From the NCBI GenBank assembly GCA_029880265.1, contig JAOUOT010000004.1, forward strand, positions 1-64,000: a stretch of DNA of 64,000 nt, written 5' to 3'. The notes below the pieces were generated by a model, which saw nothing but the letters and a program-made list of their open reading frames with translations, was not told where the DNA came from and ran no database searches. Shown one piece after another: positions 16,577 to 25,971 of the stretch. This DNA comes from Spirochaetia bacterium (GTDB lineage: Bacteria; Spirochaetota; Leptospiria; Turneriellales; JAOUOS01). The position numbers and the translations under genes were made by a program. The number at the start of each line of letters is the position of its first letter. Position 1 is the stretch's first letter.

Positions 16577-17518
16577 ATGGCATTAAATAAAACCAAAACT
16601 TACGAGCTTAAATCTGTCGCGGTTATCGGGGCGGGAGCCGTCGGATCTTTTTACGGCGCAAAACTTCAATCTTACGGTTTAAAGGTTCAGTACCAGAGCA
16701 AAACATCCGCCTCTGCTCTTAAAAGAAAGAAACTTAAAATAAAAAGCATCTGGGGCGATTTTTCTCTTAAGGCGCAATGCTTTGAATCGACAAACGAAAT
16801 GACGCCCGCCGATTTAATACTTGTATCAAGCAAGGTATTGCCTGAAATTGATCTGTCAAAAAATATCAAGCCTCTTCTTCATAAAAACAGCGTAATTATG
16901 CTCATGCAAAACGGCATCAATGAAGAAGAAAAACTGGCTAAAAAAATAAAAAATAATTCTATACTTGGCGCGCTGGCCTTTACCTGCATTCACAGAATAA
17001 AACCTCATATAATAAACCATTTAGATTACGGATTAATTCGAATAGGAGCCGTTCGTAAAAAAGACGCGAAAACAGCGGAGTATATCGCCGAAATCTTCAA
17101 CAAGGCGGGCATAAAGGCAGATTCTTATTTTCCTTTAAGGCAAATTCGCTGGCAGAAACTTTTATGGAACGTTCCCTTTAACGCCTTGTCAGTGGCCCTC
17201 GGTTCGGTTGATACGAAAAAAATGACTTCAAACGCCGACGCTTTATCTTTGGTAAAACAAATGATGAAAGAAGTTCAGGCGATTGCCAGGGCCGATAAAA
17301 TAAAAATTCCAGACAGCGATATTGCCGCCATGATTGCAAGAACCAATAAAATGGCGCCCTATAAAACTTCAATGCTTTTAGACTTTGAAAATAAAAATCC
17401 CATGGAAATTGAAACCATTCTTGGCGAACCGTTAAAAATCGCCAGAGCTAAAAATGTAAACGCGCCCGTCATGCAGACAATTTATCATTTGCTTAAAACT
17501 CTTGAAGATAAGAAATAA
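16577..17518 (+). CDS. Ketopantoate reductase-like (PanE/ApbA) protein
   Basis: A 313-residue NAD(P)-binding protein with the glycine-rich loop AVIGAGAVGSFYGAKL at the N-terminus, the central LMQNGINEEEKLAKKI motif of the family, and a C-terminal helical half containing RQIRWQKLLWNVPFNALS with the expected catalytic lysine and asparagine. PanE reduces 2-dehydropantoate to pantoate on the way to coenzyme A. Many bacteria carry several paralogues of unknown substrate, so the exact reaction is not certain. It forms a two-gene unit with the DUF1015 gene and converges on the transporter gene 11 bases away. Confidence 0.88.
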   Translation: MALNKTKTYELKSVAVIGAGAVGSFYGAKLQSYGLKVQYQSKTSASALKRKKLKIKSIWGDFSLKAQCFESTNEMTPADLILVSSKVLPEIDLSKNIKPLLHKNSVIMLMQNGINEEEKLAKKIKNNSILGALAFTCIHRIKPHIINHLDYGLIRIGAVRKKDAKTAEYIAEIFNKAGIKADSYFPLRQIRWQKLLWNVPFNALSVALGSVDTKKMTSNADALSLVKQMMKEVQAIARADKIKIPDSDIAAMIARTNKMAPYKTSMLLDFENKNPMEIETILGEPLKIARAKNVNAPVMQTIYHLLKTLEDKK

Positions 17519-17528
17519 TAATATTTCG

Positions 17529-18437
17529 TTAAACCGATTTTTTAACAAAATGCTTTTGCAAGGGCGATTTTTTAAGTTTCAAAAAGAGTATTCCTGATAT
17601 AATAAGGGCCATTCCTAAAAACTGCGGTATTTCAAGTTTTTCATTTAAAAATACATAGGCCCATGTTACCGTAAAGGCCGGGCCCAGCGAACTTACAATG
17701 GCCGATTTTGAAGCTCCTATCATTTTTACGCCGTAAAGATAGGCCACAAAGGGAATAAATCCGCATAGAAAACCCAGCAAAAACGCGATTAGCCATACCT
17801 GCCAATTTACGGGATAGGCTCTGTATCCGAAAAATATTAAAAATAATATAGAAACAAATATCATGCAGTACGTAATTATTTTTATGGGAGAAGTCTCTTT
17901 AATGTTTTTTTCGGCCAGTACATTATAAACCCCGTAAAAAAGAGCGGCCAAAAAGGCGAAATAAACGCCTCTTTGATCAATGTCTGAAAAGTTTGTATCA
18001 TGGGCCCTAATAACAAGAAAAAGTCCCACGAAAGTAAGTATGACCGAAAAAGCTTTTTCCTGCGTAATTTTTTCGTTTTGAAAACGAGACATCATTAAAA
18101 CGGTAATCGCCGGATACGCATAAACCAGAAGAGACGAAACAGACGCGTCTATATAATGAAGCGAATAAAAAGAGAAAATAATTGGCAGGGCCAGACCTAA
18201 AATTCCCATTACAGAGAAGTCAATGAACTCTTTTTTTTTCAACTTAAAAGATTCTTTGCCCTCAATGATAAAAAGTGCCAGAAGAAAAAACGGCAAAGAC
18301 ATAAAAACGCGCATTACGGCAAGCGTTATAGGCTCAACATGATACTTGTACGCCATTTTAACAAGAATTGACTTAAACGAAATGCCTACGGCCGAGGCAA
18401 ACACAAGAAGATATCCCGATTTTAACATTGCTTTCAT
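17529..18437 (-). CDS. EamA/DMT-family transporter
   Basis: A 302-residue membrane protein with ten hydrophobic helices in two repeated halves, the standard EamA (drug/metabolite transporter) plan. Repeat ends are visible as ASVSSLLVYAYPAITVLMM in the first half and ASKSAIVSSLGPAFTVTWAYVFLNEKL in the second. It is an inner-membrane exporter or importer of a small molecule that cannot be named from sequence. The ATG at 18437 is preceded by a short spacer, and the gene is read leftwards, convergent with the reductase. Confidence 0.9.
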   Translation of the reverse strand: MKAMLKSGYLLVFASAVGISFKSILVKMAYKYHVEPITLAVMRVFMSLPFFLLALFIIEGKESFKLKKKEFIDFSVMGILGLALPIIFSFYSLHYIDASVSSLLVYAYPAITVLMMSRFQNEKITQEKAFSVILTFVGLFLVIRAHDTNFSDIDQRGVYFAFLAALFYGVYNVLAEKNIKETSPIKIITYCMIFVSILFLIFFGYRAYPVNWQVWLIAFLLGFLCGFIPFVAYLYGVKMIGASKSAIVSSLGPAFTVTWAYVFLNEKLEIPQFLGMALIISGILFLKLKKSPLQKHFVKKSV

Positions 18438-18509
18438 TATGGCGGCTTACATTTAAAATCTTATTGATTAATAAATTACAGACAAGCGAACTATGCACAA
18501 AGTTTGGCG

Positions 18510-19631
18510 TCAAACACTTTCTTGATAATGTTTATTATTCTTCATCGCCTCTTCATTGAGCCTGTTTCTGTTAATTAAGAATAACATATCATAAATAATC
18601 TTGCCCCATATTACAATACAAGGGAAACCCTTTAGCGTATAAGGTTTTACTATTTCATCTCTTATAAACTTAGGAAAAATATCGGTAGCAGAAAGAGTCG
18701 TAAAAATAAAAGCGGCAATAAACATTATTTTGTTTATGTTATTTTTTTCACTCGATACATACCAAAGAGCTACCCCCGTCATTGCGATTATGAAGGTAGG
18801 AGATTCTGCCTTGTGGTTGAAGATAACCACCCAAATCAATATTGAAGCCAATGTTAAAATTCTAAATTCATATTTATTAAATTTTTTAAGATAAAACAAC
18901 GGAACTAAAAATAAAATCGCTCCTATAAAAACCACAATATTTTTATTTATATCTAAAGCAAACCATGAGTGCAGCCAGCCCATAACAGAATAGCCTTGAG
19001 AAGAAACATGGTCGCTTTTCAGCATAGCAAGATAACTTTGAAAAAGCGACGCGTATTGATTATAGTCAATAAATACAAAAGGAATAATTAACAAGATCAC
19101 CGCGCATATTATTGAATATAAAGCAGACTTCCATTTTTTAGGGTACAAGAGGAATAATGCAAACGCGACAATTCCAAATAATTTTATAAATACGCTGCAT
19201 ACTATCATAAGCGAAGAGAGAAAGTATTTTTTTCTTTCCAGAAATCCGAATGAAAAAATGAACAGTCCTGTCATTAATCCATTTGATTGAGAATTTTGAA
19301 TTGACGTTAATAATTCTATTGAAACGATTAAGATGATTAATCCTTTTTCAAAATCATTATATTTAGGCAAATAATAAACGGCAAATAATAAAATTAGAAC
19401 ATTTAGCAGGTTCCATAAGTTTAAGCCAATCCAATCGGGAAAAACGGCAAATAATCCAAAAAATACAGAAAAGGAGGGGGTATATTTATATAAATCCCAC
19501 TGTTTTTCGGGATATAAAACATATAAATCTTGATTATTTTTAAGATGAAAATAAGAATTTTTAAATATAATGTAATTATTATAACGGGTGTATTCAATAT
19601 TATCGAGCGATTTTTTTTCTGAAGAGAGCAT
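18510..19631 (-). CDS. GT87-type polyprenyl-phosphate-sugar glycosyltransferase (membrane)
   Basis: A 373-residue protein with about nine transmembrane helices resembling GT87 (DUF2029) mannosyltransferases. Features include DLYVLYPEKQWDLYKYTPSFSVFFGLFAVFP near the N-terminus, GLNLWNLLNVLILL, NSQSNGLMTGLF, and FIKLFGIVAFALFLLYPKKW. These enzymes use a lipid-linked sugar and act on the periplasmic side. The frame stays open upstream of the ATG for about 30 codons and encodes a basic stretch and a hydrophobic segment (RNIIIFLCILSLVSS), the first membrane helix expected in this family, but without ATG, GTG or TTG. Either a rare start codon is used or the 5' end is damaged. It is isolated from the main glycan cluster. 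Confidence 0.75.
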   Translation of the reverse strand: MLSSEKKSLDNIEYTRYNNYIIFKNSYFHLKNNQDLYVLYPEKQWDLYKYTPSFSVFFGLFAVFPDWIGLNLWNLLNVLILLFAVYYLPKYNDFEKGLIILIVSIELLTSIQNSQSNGLMTGLFIFSFGFLERKKYFLSSLMIVCSVFIKLFGIVAFALFLLYPKKWKSALYSIICAVILLIIPFVFIDYNQYASLFQSYLAMLKSDHVSSQGYSVMGWLHSWFALDINKNIVVFIGAILFLVPLFYLKKFNKYEFRILTLASILIWVVIFNHKAESPTFIIAMTGVALWYVSSEKNNINKIMFIAAFIFTTLSATDIFPKFIRDEIVKPYTLKGFPCIVIWGKIIYDMLFLINRNRLNEEAMKNNKHYQESV

Positions 19632-20080
19632 TTGAATACTGGAAACCAGTGAAAGAATACAGAGAAATATTATTATATTTCTCTTCTTCTCAATTATCTT
19701 TATCAGCTTGTTCTTTATGGTAATCGCCTTTTTTTCTGGTTTATTTCAGATAGAATAGTAAATGAATTTATAATAATGATAATTACCATGTTGAATTTTA
19801 TTGATATCTAAGAAAGTATTTTTCCATAATTACGCGAAAGAAAACGGTAATTTCAAATTCTAAGTACAATAACGATTGAATAGAATAAGAAGAAGTATTT
19901 ATGAGAAAGATAAGCAAGGCGTTCAAAGAAAACCTCATATTATGTCGTAAAAATAATCTAAAAGAAAGGAGGCGAAACAGAAACGGATTTTTTCTAATTG
20001 ATTGTACAACACGCAGTTATTGATTGTCTTGTGAATCTTAATAGCTAGCAAAATATGATCGTGATAAATGCGAGGCAAAT
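19632..20080. other. Gene-poor gap between GT87 gene and copZ
   Basis: Bases 19632 to about 19725 continue the GT87 frame on the minus strand. The remainder is AT-rich and should hold the promoter of the copper operon, but I cannot identify a convincing CueR- or CsoR-type site. A 40-codon plus-strand ORF at 19901-20023 (MRKISKAFKENLILCRKNN onward), very basic and with AGAAGAAG a few bases upstream, is the only coding candidate. I give it about one chance in four of being real. Confidence 0.4.
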
Positions 20081-20296
20081 ATGAACAAAAAACAAAAACT
20101 GGCGATTGCGGGTATGACCTGCAACCATTGCGCGATAGCCGTTGAAAAGGCTTTTTTAGCCGTCGAAGGGGTCGAAAGCGCCGAAGTTAATCTTGATCAA
20201 AAAAGCGCTCTGATCGTTTATGATGCCGACAAGGTTTCGGCTGAAAAACTGACGGCGGCCTTAAACGAAACGAATTACACGGCTTCTTTGCAATAG
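20081..20296 (+). CDS. copZ: CopZ-like copper chaperone (HMA domain)
   Basis: A 71-residue single heavy-metal-associated domain with the metal-binding GMTCNHC motif near residues 12-18 and the ferredoxin-like fold pattern ([22 protein letters not shown], then a C-terminal helix). Such chaperones bind Cu(I) in the cytosol and hand it to the CopA pump or to a regulator. The gene lies 23 bases upstream of copA and surely shares its transcript. Confidence 0.92.
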   Translation: MNKKQKLAIAGMTCNHCAIAVEKAFLAVEGVESAEVNLDQKSALIVYDADKVSAEKLTAALNETNYTASLQ

Positions 20297-20319
20297 AACG
20301 CAAAACCGAGACTAAAAAC

Positions 20320-22863
20320 ATGGGCCATGCCAAAGATAGCATCGAAATTGTTGGTATGAGCTGCGCTAATTGCGCGGCTTCAATAGAAAAAGGTCTGCTT
20401 ACAATTGACGGAGTTCGCATGGTTTCTGTAAACCTTGCCGCAGAAAAAGCCGTCGTTGAATATGAAAAAGAAAAAACATCGGTCAGGCGATTTGAAGACA
20501 AAATAAGAGAGTTGGGTTACGATGTGACCCATTCTAATACTACCGAAGAAGCGGCTCAAGCGGTAGATTTGAGCATAACCGGCATGAGCTGCGCCAATTG
20601 CGTAAACACTGTCGAAAAAGCCTTAATGACTATCGACGGCGTCAGGGGGGCCGTGATTAACTTCGCTTCAGAAAAAGCGCATATAACTTTTGATATTCAA
20701 CAAACCAATACAAAAGATATAACAGCCGCAGCTGTCGCGGCGGTTGAAAAAGCCGGTTATTCAGCCCTGGTTATAGAAACTGTATCCGGCAAAAAAGACC
20801 GAGAAGCTGAAGATAAGAAAACCCGCCATATCAAACAACTGGGACGCTTCGCCCTGATCGGAGCTTTGCTAAGCGCTCCTCTTTTATTGGGGATGATTTT
20901 AAGCCTTGTATTTAAGGCGCTGCCGTTGCCATATCAATTTCAATGGCTGCAGAGCCTGATTCATTTTTTGCATAATCCGATTTTTCAGCTTATTCTGGCG
21001 ACCCCCGTTCAGTTTTACATCGGACGCAGATTTTACTTAAACGCATGGTACGCCTTAAAAAACAAAAGCGCCGGCATGGATCTGCTGGTTTCTCTGGGAA
21101 CTTCTGCGGCTTATTTTTACAGCATTTATACGGGCTTTCTCGATTCTTCACTAAAAAAAAGCGGCGAAATGCCGCAGCTCTATTTTGAGGCGTCTGCTCT
21201 GGTAATTACATTGGTATTATACGGCAAATATCTTGAAGCTTTGGCTAAAAATAAAACCTCAGACGCTATCAGGGGCCTGCTTGGTCTTCAGGCAAAAACG
21301 GCGCGCATTATAAAAAACGCAGAAGAAATTGAGGTTCCGATAGAAGACGTGATACACGACGATATTGTTGTGGTTTTACCGGGCGAGAAAATTCCCGTAG
21401 ACGGAATCGTCATTGAGGGGAACTCTTCAATAGACGAAAGTATGTTGACCGGCGAGAGTCTACCGGTTGAAAAAAAAACCGGCGATAAAGTCGCGGCGGC
21501 CACTTTTAACAAGCATGGTTCATTTAAGATGAAAGCTACAGCCGTAGGCAAAGAAACCATGCTTTCTCAAATTATAAAAATTGTAGAAGACGCCCAGAGT
21601 TCTAAAGCGCCAATTCAATCGATGGCCGACCGCGTATCTGGAATTTTTGTTCCTGTCGTGTTAAGCATTGCCGTATCAACTTTTTTGATATGGTTTTTGA
21701 TAATCGGTAATTTCTCTTTAGGGTTGATAAATGCCGTGGCCGTTCTTGTGATCGCCTGCCCCTGCGCGTTGGGCTTGGCCACCCCTACCGCTTTAATGGT
21801 GGGCATGGGCAGGGGCGCGGCTATGGGTATACTCATTAAAAATGCCGAAGCGCTCGAACGATCGGGAAAAATAAACGCCATAATACTTGATAAAACCGGA
21901 ACCATAACTCGCGGTAAACCTGAACTTTCTGATTTGTTCAGCGCGGGCAATTATACCGAAGATGAAATTTTACGTTTAGCCGCGATGGCAGAAAAACGCT
22001 CGGAACATCCGCTGGCGCAATCTATCGTAAAAGCCGCGTATAAAAAATCACGAGAGCGGGCGCCTGAGCCAGAAACATTTAAAGCTCTGCCGGGCATGGG
22101 GGTAATCGCCTCTTTTCATGAAAACGGGAAAAAGCTTGAGGTTCATGCGGGTAAATTACCGTGGCTGAAAAAAATTTTAAGCGGGGCGGATGTAAAATCA
22201 TTCGTCAATAAAAAAGACGAACAAATTGATCAGAAAATCACAGAAAAAGTTGAAGAGCTTGAATCGCTCGGTAAAAGCGCCATAGCATTGGCCATAAACG
22301 GCAGAATAGAGGGCATAATCGCGGTAGCCGATCAAATCAAAAGCGACTCGAAGTCTGCGATAACCGCTTTGAAAAAGATGGGTATAACCGTCTATATGGC
22401 TACAGGCGATAATATGGGCAGCGCGAAAGTCATTGCCGAAGAAGCGGGCATTGATAATATAATCGCTGGCGTATTGCCCGATAAAAAAGCCGACGAAGTT
22501 CTTAAACTTCAAAAAGAAGGGTACTTAGTCGCCATGATTGGCGACGGAATAAACGACGCTCCCGCTTTGGCGAGCGCAGACGTTTCAATGGCCATAGGCA
22601 CGGGAACCGATATTGCCATTGAAACGGCCGATATTACGCTGGTTCACGGAAACCTGCCGGCGATTGTACGTGCCATAAAACTTTCAAAAAAAACCATGAG
22701 TAAAATAAAACAAAATCTTTTCTGGGCCTTCTTTTACAACTCTGTGGGAATTCCTTTTGCCGCTATAGGGTTGTTAAATCCCATCATAGCCGGCGCCGCG
22801 ATGGCCCTGAGTTCCGTATCTGTTGTTACAAACAGTTTAAGCCTGCGGCGTATTAGACTATAG
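20320..22863 (+). CDS. copA: Copper-exporting P1B-type ATPase
   Basis: An 847-residue pump with two N-terminal HMA domains (GMSCANC at residues 12-18 and again near 88), eight membrane helices, the actuator motif TGES, the ion-channel CPC at Cys480-Cys482, the phosphorylated Asp524 in DKTGT, the HP of SEHPLA, and the hinge GDGINDAP near 742. The CPC type with two GMxCxxC domains indicates Cu(I) export across the inner membrane. Length is usual for the family. No copper regulator gene is adjacent. Downstream lies a 229-base gap before the polysaccharide genes. Confidence 0.96.
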   Translation: MGHAKDSIEIVGMSCANCAASIEKGLLTIDGVRMVSVNLAAEKAVVEYEKEKTSVRRFEDKIRELGYDVTHSNTTEEAAQAVDLSITGMSCANCVNTVEKALMTIDGVRGAVINFASEKAHITFDIQQTNTKDITAAAVAAVEKAGYSALVIETVSGKKDREAEDKKTRHIKQLGRFALIGALLSAPLLLGMILSLVFKALPLPYQFQWLQSLIHFLHNPIFQLILATPVQFYIGRRFYLNAWYALKNKSAGMDLLVSLGTSAAYFYSIYTGFLDSSLKKSGEMPQLYFEASALVITLVLYGKYLEALAKNKTSDAIRGLLGLQAKTARIIKNAEEIEVPIEDVIHDDIVVVLPGEKIPVDGIVIEGNSSIDESMLTGESLPVEKKTGDKVAAATFNKHGSFKMKATAVGKETMLSQIIKIVEDAQSSKAPIQSMADRVSGIFVPVVLSIAVSTFLIWFLIIGNFSLGLINAVAVLVIACPCALGLATPTALMVGMGRGAAMGILIKNAEALERSGKINAIILDKTGTITRGKPELSDLFSAGNYTEDEILRLAAMAEKRSEHPLAQSIVKAAYKKSRERAPEPETFKALPGMGVIASFHENGKKLEVHAGKLPWLKKILSGADVKSFVNKKDEQIDQKITEKVEELESLGKSAIALAINGRIEGIIAVADQIKSDSKSAITALKKMGITVYMATGDNMGSAKVIAEEAGIDNIIAGVLPDKKADEVLKLQKEGYLVAMIGDGINDAPALASADVSMAIGTGTDIAIETADITLVHGNLPAIVRAIKLSKKTMSKIKQNLFWAFFYNSVGIPFAAIGLLNPIIAGAAMALSSVSVVTNSLSLRRIRL

Positions 22864-22929
22864 GCTATGCATAAAGCGCGTCTCAGGGTTGAATTCACAA
22901 AAAGCGCTTGTAAAACAATTAAATTGTTC

Positions 22930-22961
22930 TTGACATTTTATCTGAAAATTGCACATATGTT
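22930..22961 (+). promoter_or_regulatory. Possible promoter of the polysaccharide locus
   Basis: TTGACA at 22930-22935 is followed by weak -10 candidates (ACATAT at 22953-22958 with 17-base spacing, or TATGTT at 22956-22961). It lies in the 229-base gap 22864-23092, which otherwise holds no convincing gene. Confidence 0.4.
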
Positions 22962-23092
22962 TATAAGTAAAAAATCAGCATGTTTCGGCTGCGATTTTTT
23001 CTCTTTTTTTATTCCTATGCGTTCAATCTTTGAACGACATGGCGAAGCTATCTCATAACAAAAATTAAAACTCACTAATAAAGGATAAAACT

Positions 23093-24169
23093 ATGCAATT
23101 TATAGATTTAAAGGCCCAGCAAGAAAGAATTCGTCAATCGCTTGACGCCAGAATAGCCAAGGTATTAGATCATGGTCAATATATTTTGGGCCCTGAAATA
23201 AACGAGCTAGAAGAAACATTGGCCAAATATGTGGGCGTAAAACACTGCATCACATGTTCAAGCGGCACCGACGCGTTGCTCATGAGTCTAATGGCTTATG
23301 ATATTAAGCCCGGCGACGAGGTGATTACGACTCCTTTTACTTTTATTGCCACGGCCGAAGTAATTTCTTTTTTAGGGGCCGTTCCGGTATTTGTAGATAT
23401 TGACGAAAAAACTTATAATATTGATCATTCAAAAATAGAAGAAAAAATTACGTCAAAAACCAAAGCGCTAATGCCGGTAAGTCTATACGGACAATGCGCC
23501 GATATGGATGAAATCAATGAAATAGGCAAAAAGCATAATCTGCCGGTAATTGAAGACGCCTGTCAAAGCTTTGGGGCGCAATACAAGGGAAGAAAATCAT
23601 GCGGATTGTCTTCTGTCGGCTGCGCGAGTTTCTTTCCCGCGAAACCCTTAGGATGTTACGGAGACGGCGGAGCGATATTTACAGACGATGATCTGCTTGC
23701 AGAAAAGTTAAAGCAAATCAGAAATCACGGGCAGGCCGTTCGCTACCAGCATTCGATGATTGGCTTAAATGGGCGTTTTGATACCATTCAAGCGGCTGTT
23801 TTGCTTTCAAAGATGGAAATATTCGACGAAGAAGTTAGACTTCGCGAAGAAGCCGGTAAAAGATATACTGAAAAACTAAAAAATAAAGTAATTACGCCTT
23901 TCATAAAAGATACAAACTTATGCGTTTACGCTCAATATACCGTACAGGTTGAAAATCGTGATGGAATGCAGAAAAAGTTAAACGAGGCGGGAATACCATC
24001 GGCGGTTCATTATCCTATCCCGCTAAATTTGCAGCCGGTTTATCAGTATCTGAATCAGCCCAAAGGAAGTTTTCCTGTCGCAGAAAGTCTAGCCGAAAAA
24101 GTAATGAGTCTTCCAATGCATCCGTACTTAACAGACGAACAAATTGATAAAGTTGCTTCTTGCTTTTAA
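23093..24169 (+). CDS. wbpE: DegT/DnrJ/EryC1 sugar aminotransferase, WbpE-like
   Basis: A 358-residue PLP enzyme. It follows WbpE of Pseudomonas-type O-antigen pathways closely: FIDLKAQQERIRQSL, HGQYILGPEINELE, SLYGQCADMDEIN, CASFFPAKPLGCYGDGGA with PLP lysine Lys184, VYAQYTVQ, AVHYPIPLNLQPVY and SLPMHPYL. WbpE transfers an amino group to C3 of a UDP-3-keto-GlcNAc-uronic acid. The upstream enzymes WbpA, WbpB and WbpI are not visible in the window, so the precise substrate is inferred. A terminator directly follows, so the gene is its own unit at the mouth of the polysaccharide locus. Confidence 0.85.
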   Translation: MQFIDLKAQQERIRQSLDARIAKVLDHGQYILGPEINELEETLAKYVGVKHCITCSSGTDALLMSLMAYDIKPGDEVITTPFTFIATAEVISFLGAVPVFVDIDEKTYNIDHSKIEEKITSKTKALMPVSLYGQCADMDEINEIGKKHNLPVIEDACQSFGAQYKGRKSCGLSSVGCASFFPAKPLGCYGDGGAIFTDDDLLAEKLKQIRNHGQAVRYQHSMIGLNGRFDTIQAAVLLSKMEIFDEEVRLREEAGKRYTEKLKNKVITPFIKDTNLCVYAQYTVQVENRDGMQKKLNEAGIPSAVHYPIPLNLQPVYQYLNQPKGSFPVAESLAEKVMSLPMHPYLTDEQIDKVASCF

Positions 24170-24176
24170 TAAAAAG

Positions 24177-24199
24177 ACCGGAGATTATCCGGTTTTTTT
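24177..24199 (+). terminator. Rho-independent terminator after the aminotransferase
   Basis: ACCGGA (24177-24182) and TCCGGT (24188-24193) form a stem over a 5-base loop, followed by a run of T. An A-run on the left side makes it potentially bidirectional. Confidence 0.85.
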
Positions 24200-24244
24200 A
24201 TTAAAAGATGCGTTCAAAATATGAGCGCATGAGCCTCAGATAGA

Positions 24245-24556
24245 ATGAACAGTCATTTGAAAGAAAGCCAGTTAAAAGCCTTGCAGCTTTTAGAATCAAA
24301 CCCCCAGCTTTCGCAAAGAGATTTATCAAAAAATCTCGGAGTGAGTCTGGGCAAGGTAAATTATATAATAAAAGCTTTACTAGAGAAAGGTTATATAAAA
24401 GCCAGTAATTTTAAAAATAGTAAAAACAAATGGGCCTATATGTATATTTTAACCCCCCATGGTATCGAGACAAAAGCAAACGTTGCGCGTCAATTTTTAT
24501 CAAGAAAGATGAAAGAATACGAAGAGCTAAAACGGTATGTCTCTGGGAATGAATAA
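24245..24556 (+). CDS. EPS-associated MarR-family transcriptional regulator
   Basis: A 103-residue winged-helix protein that fits the MarR-type regulators found beside exopolysaccharide loci. The pattern is KALQLLESNPQLSQRDLSKN, the recognition helix GVSLGKVNYIIKALLEKGYI, then a wing and YMYILTPHGIETKANVARQF. Length matches these small members. It precedes ugd by 43 bases and lies at the head of the long polysaccharide gene series, so it probably controls that series. Whether it activates or represses cannot be told. Confidence 0.88.
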   Translation: MNSHLKESQLKALQLLESNPQLSQRDLSKNLGVSLGKVNYIIKALLEKGYIKASNFKNSKNKWAYMYILTPHGIETKANVARQFLSRKMKEYEELKRYVSGNE

Positions 24557-24599
24557 AATTGCATAGAGAGCTTGTAAAAAATAGTATTCGAAGGAAAAT

Positions 24600-25934
24600 A
24601 TGAATTTAGCGGTTGTAGGAACAGGGTATGTCGGTCTCGTGCAGGGCGCTTGCTTTGCCGAAATGGGAAACGAGGTAATTTGCGTTGATATTGATCAGAT
24701 AAAAGTTGAGAATCTAAAAAAAGGCATAATTCCCATTTATGAGCCCGGTCTTGAGCAAATTGTTAAAGAAAACTACAAGCGCAGAACGCTTCATTTTACG
24801 ACTTCTATAGAAGAAGCGGTTCAAAAAAGCGATATTATTTTTATCGCCGTTGGCACGCCCCAGGGCGAAGACGGCAGCGCCGATTTGCAGCATGTATTAA
24901 AAGTGGCAGAGTCTATAGGCAGCTTCATGGCGCATCCCGTTCTTGTTGTAGATAAATCTACGGTGCCAATAGGCACGGCCGATAAAGTAAAAGAAGCAAT
25001 TCAAAAAAAACTAGATGAGAGGGGCGAGAACTTTGAATTTCACGTGATCTCAAACCCTGAATTTCTAAAAGAGGGGGCCGCCGTTGAAGACTGCATGAAG
25101 CCCGACAGAATTGTTATAGGCGCCGACGACGAGAAGGCCATGAATACGATGAAAGAGCTTTACAGACCGTTTAGCATGAATCTTGAAAGATTTATCGGTA
25201 TGGATGTACGAAGCGCCGAGATGACTAAGTATGCCGCAAATTCTCTGCTGGCGACAAAAATTAGCTTCATGAATGAAATCGCTAATATTTGCGAAAAGGT
25301 GGGCGCCGACGTTAATCTTGTAAGGCACGGAATTGGCTCTGACAAAAGAATTGGACCTCATTTCATATACCCAGGCTGCGGTTACGGGGGAAGTTGTTTT
25401 CCCAAAGACGTCATCGCCCTTGAAAAGATCGCTCTGGAAAACGGAGTTAATCCTGAAATTCTTAAGGCCGTACAAAACGTAAACGAAAGACAAAAAATGG
25501 TTTTAGTAAATAAAATTAAAACTTATTTTGGCGAAAATCTTTCAGGAAAGACTTTCGCAATCTGGGGCTTGAGTTTTAAGCCAGAAACCGACGATATGAG
25601 AGAAGCTTCAAGCATTACTTTGATAAAAAATCTCTTAAAATCTGGAGCCAAAATACAAGCATACGATCCTAAGGCCATGGATGAAGCGCGTCACTTTTAT
25701 TTAAAAGACGATGCCGTTGAATATTTTGAAGACAGATACTCTGTTCTTGAAAACGCCGATGCCGTCGTCTTGGTTACAGAATGGCACGAGTTTAGAAGCC
25801 CCGACTTTGAAAAAATGAAAAATTTACTAAAAGAACCAGTGATGTTTGACGGCAGAAATCAGTTTAAAAAAGATCAAATGAACAAAGCGGGGTTTGCTTA
25901 TTTTCAAATTGGCGTTTCATCAGGCGATATATAA
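24600..25934 (+). CDS. ugd: UDP-glucose 6-dehydrogenase
   Basis: A 444-residue enzyme of the UDP-glucose/GDP-mannose dehydrogenase family. The NAD site is VVGTGYVGLVQGACFAEMG at the N-terminus. The catalytic cysteine is Cys266 in YGGSCFPKDV. The family's KYAANSLLATKISFMNEIAN and AIWGLSFKPETDDMREASS are present. It oxidises UDP-glucose to UDP-glucuronate, which is the substrate of the UDP-xylose synthase-type and 4-epimerase-type enzymes encoded further on. AAGGA lies a few bases before the ATG. Confidence 0.94.
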   Translation: MNLAVVGTGYVGLVQGACFAEMGNEVICVDIDQIKVENLKKGIIPIYEPGLEQIVKENYKRRTLHFTTSIEEAVQKSDIIFIAVGTPQGEDGSADLQHVLKVAESIGSFMAHPVLVVDKSTVPIGTADKVKEAIQKKLDERGENFEFHVISNPEFLKEGAAVEDCMKPDRIVIGADDEKAMNTMKELYRPFSMNLERFIGMDVRSAEMTKYAANSLLATKISFMNEIANICEKVGADVNLVRHGIGSDKRIGPHFIYPGCGYGGSCFPKDVIALEKIALENGVNPEILKAVQNVNERQKMVLVNKIKTYFGENLSGKTFAIWGLSFKPETDDMREASSITLIKNLLKSGAKIQAYDPKAMDEARHFYLKDDAVEYFEDRYSVLENADAVVLVTEWHEFRSPDFEKMKNLLKEPVMFDGRNQFKKDQMNKAGFAYFQIGVSSGDI

Positions 25935-25971
25935 AAATAGATAGTAGCAAAATTAAATAGGAATTTAAAAA

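Noticed and set aside
22867-23058. 63-codon ORF after copA
   Set aside because: Low-complexity residue mix, no family resemblance, and it spans the likely promoter of the next gene.
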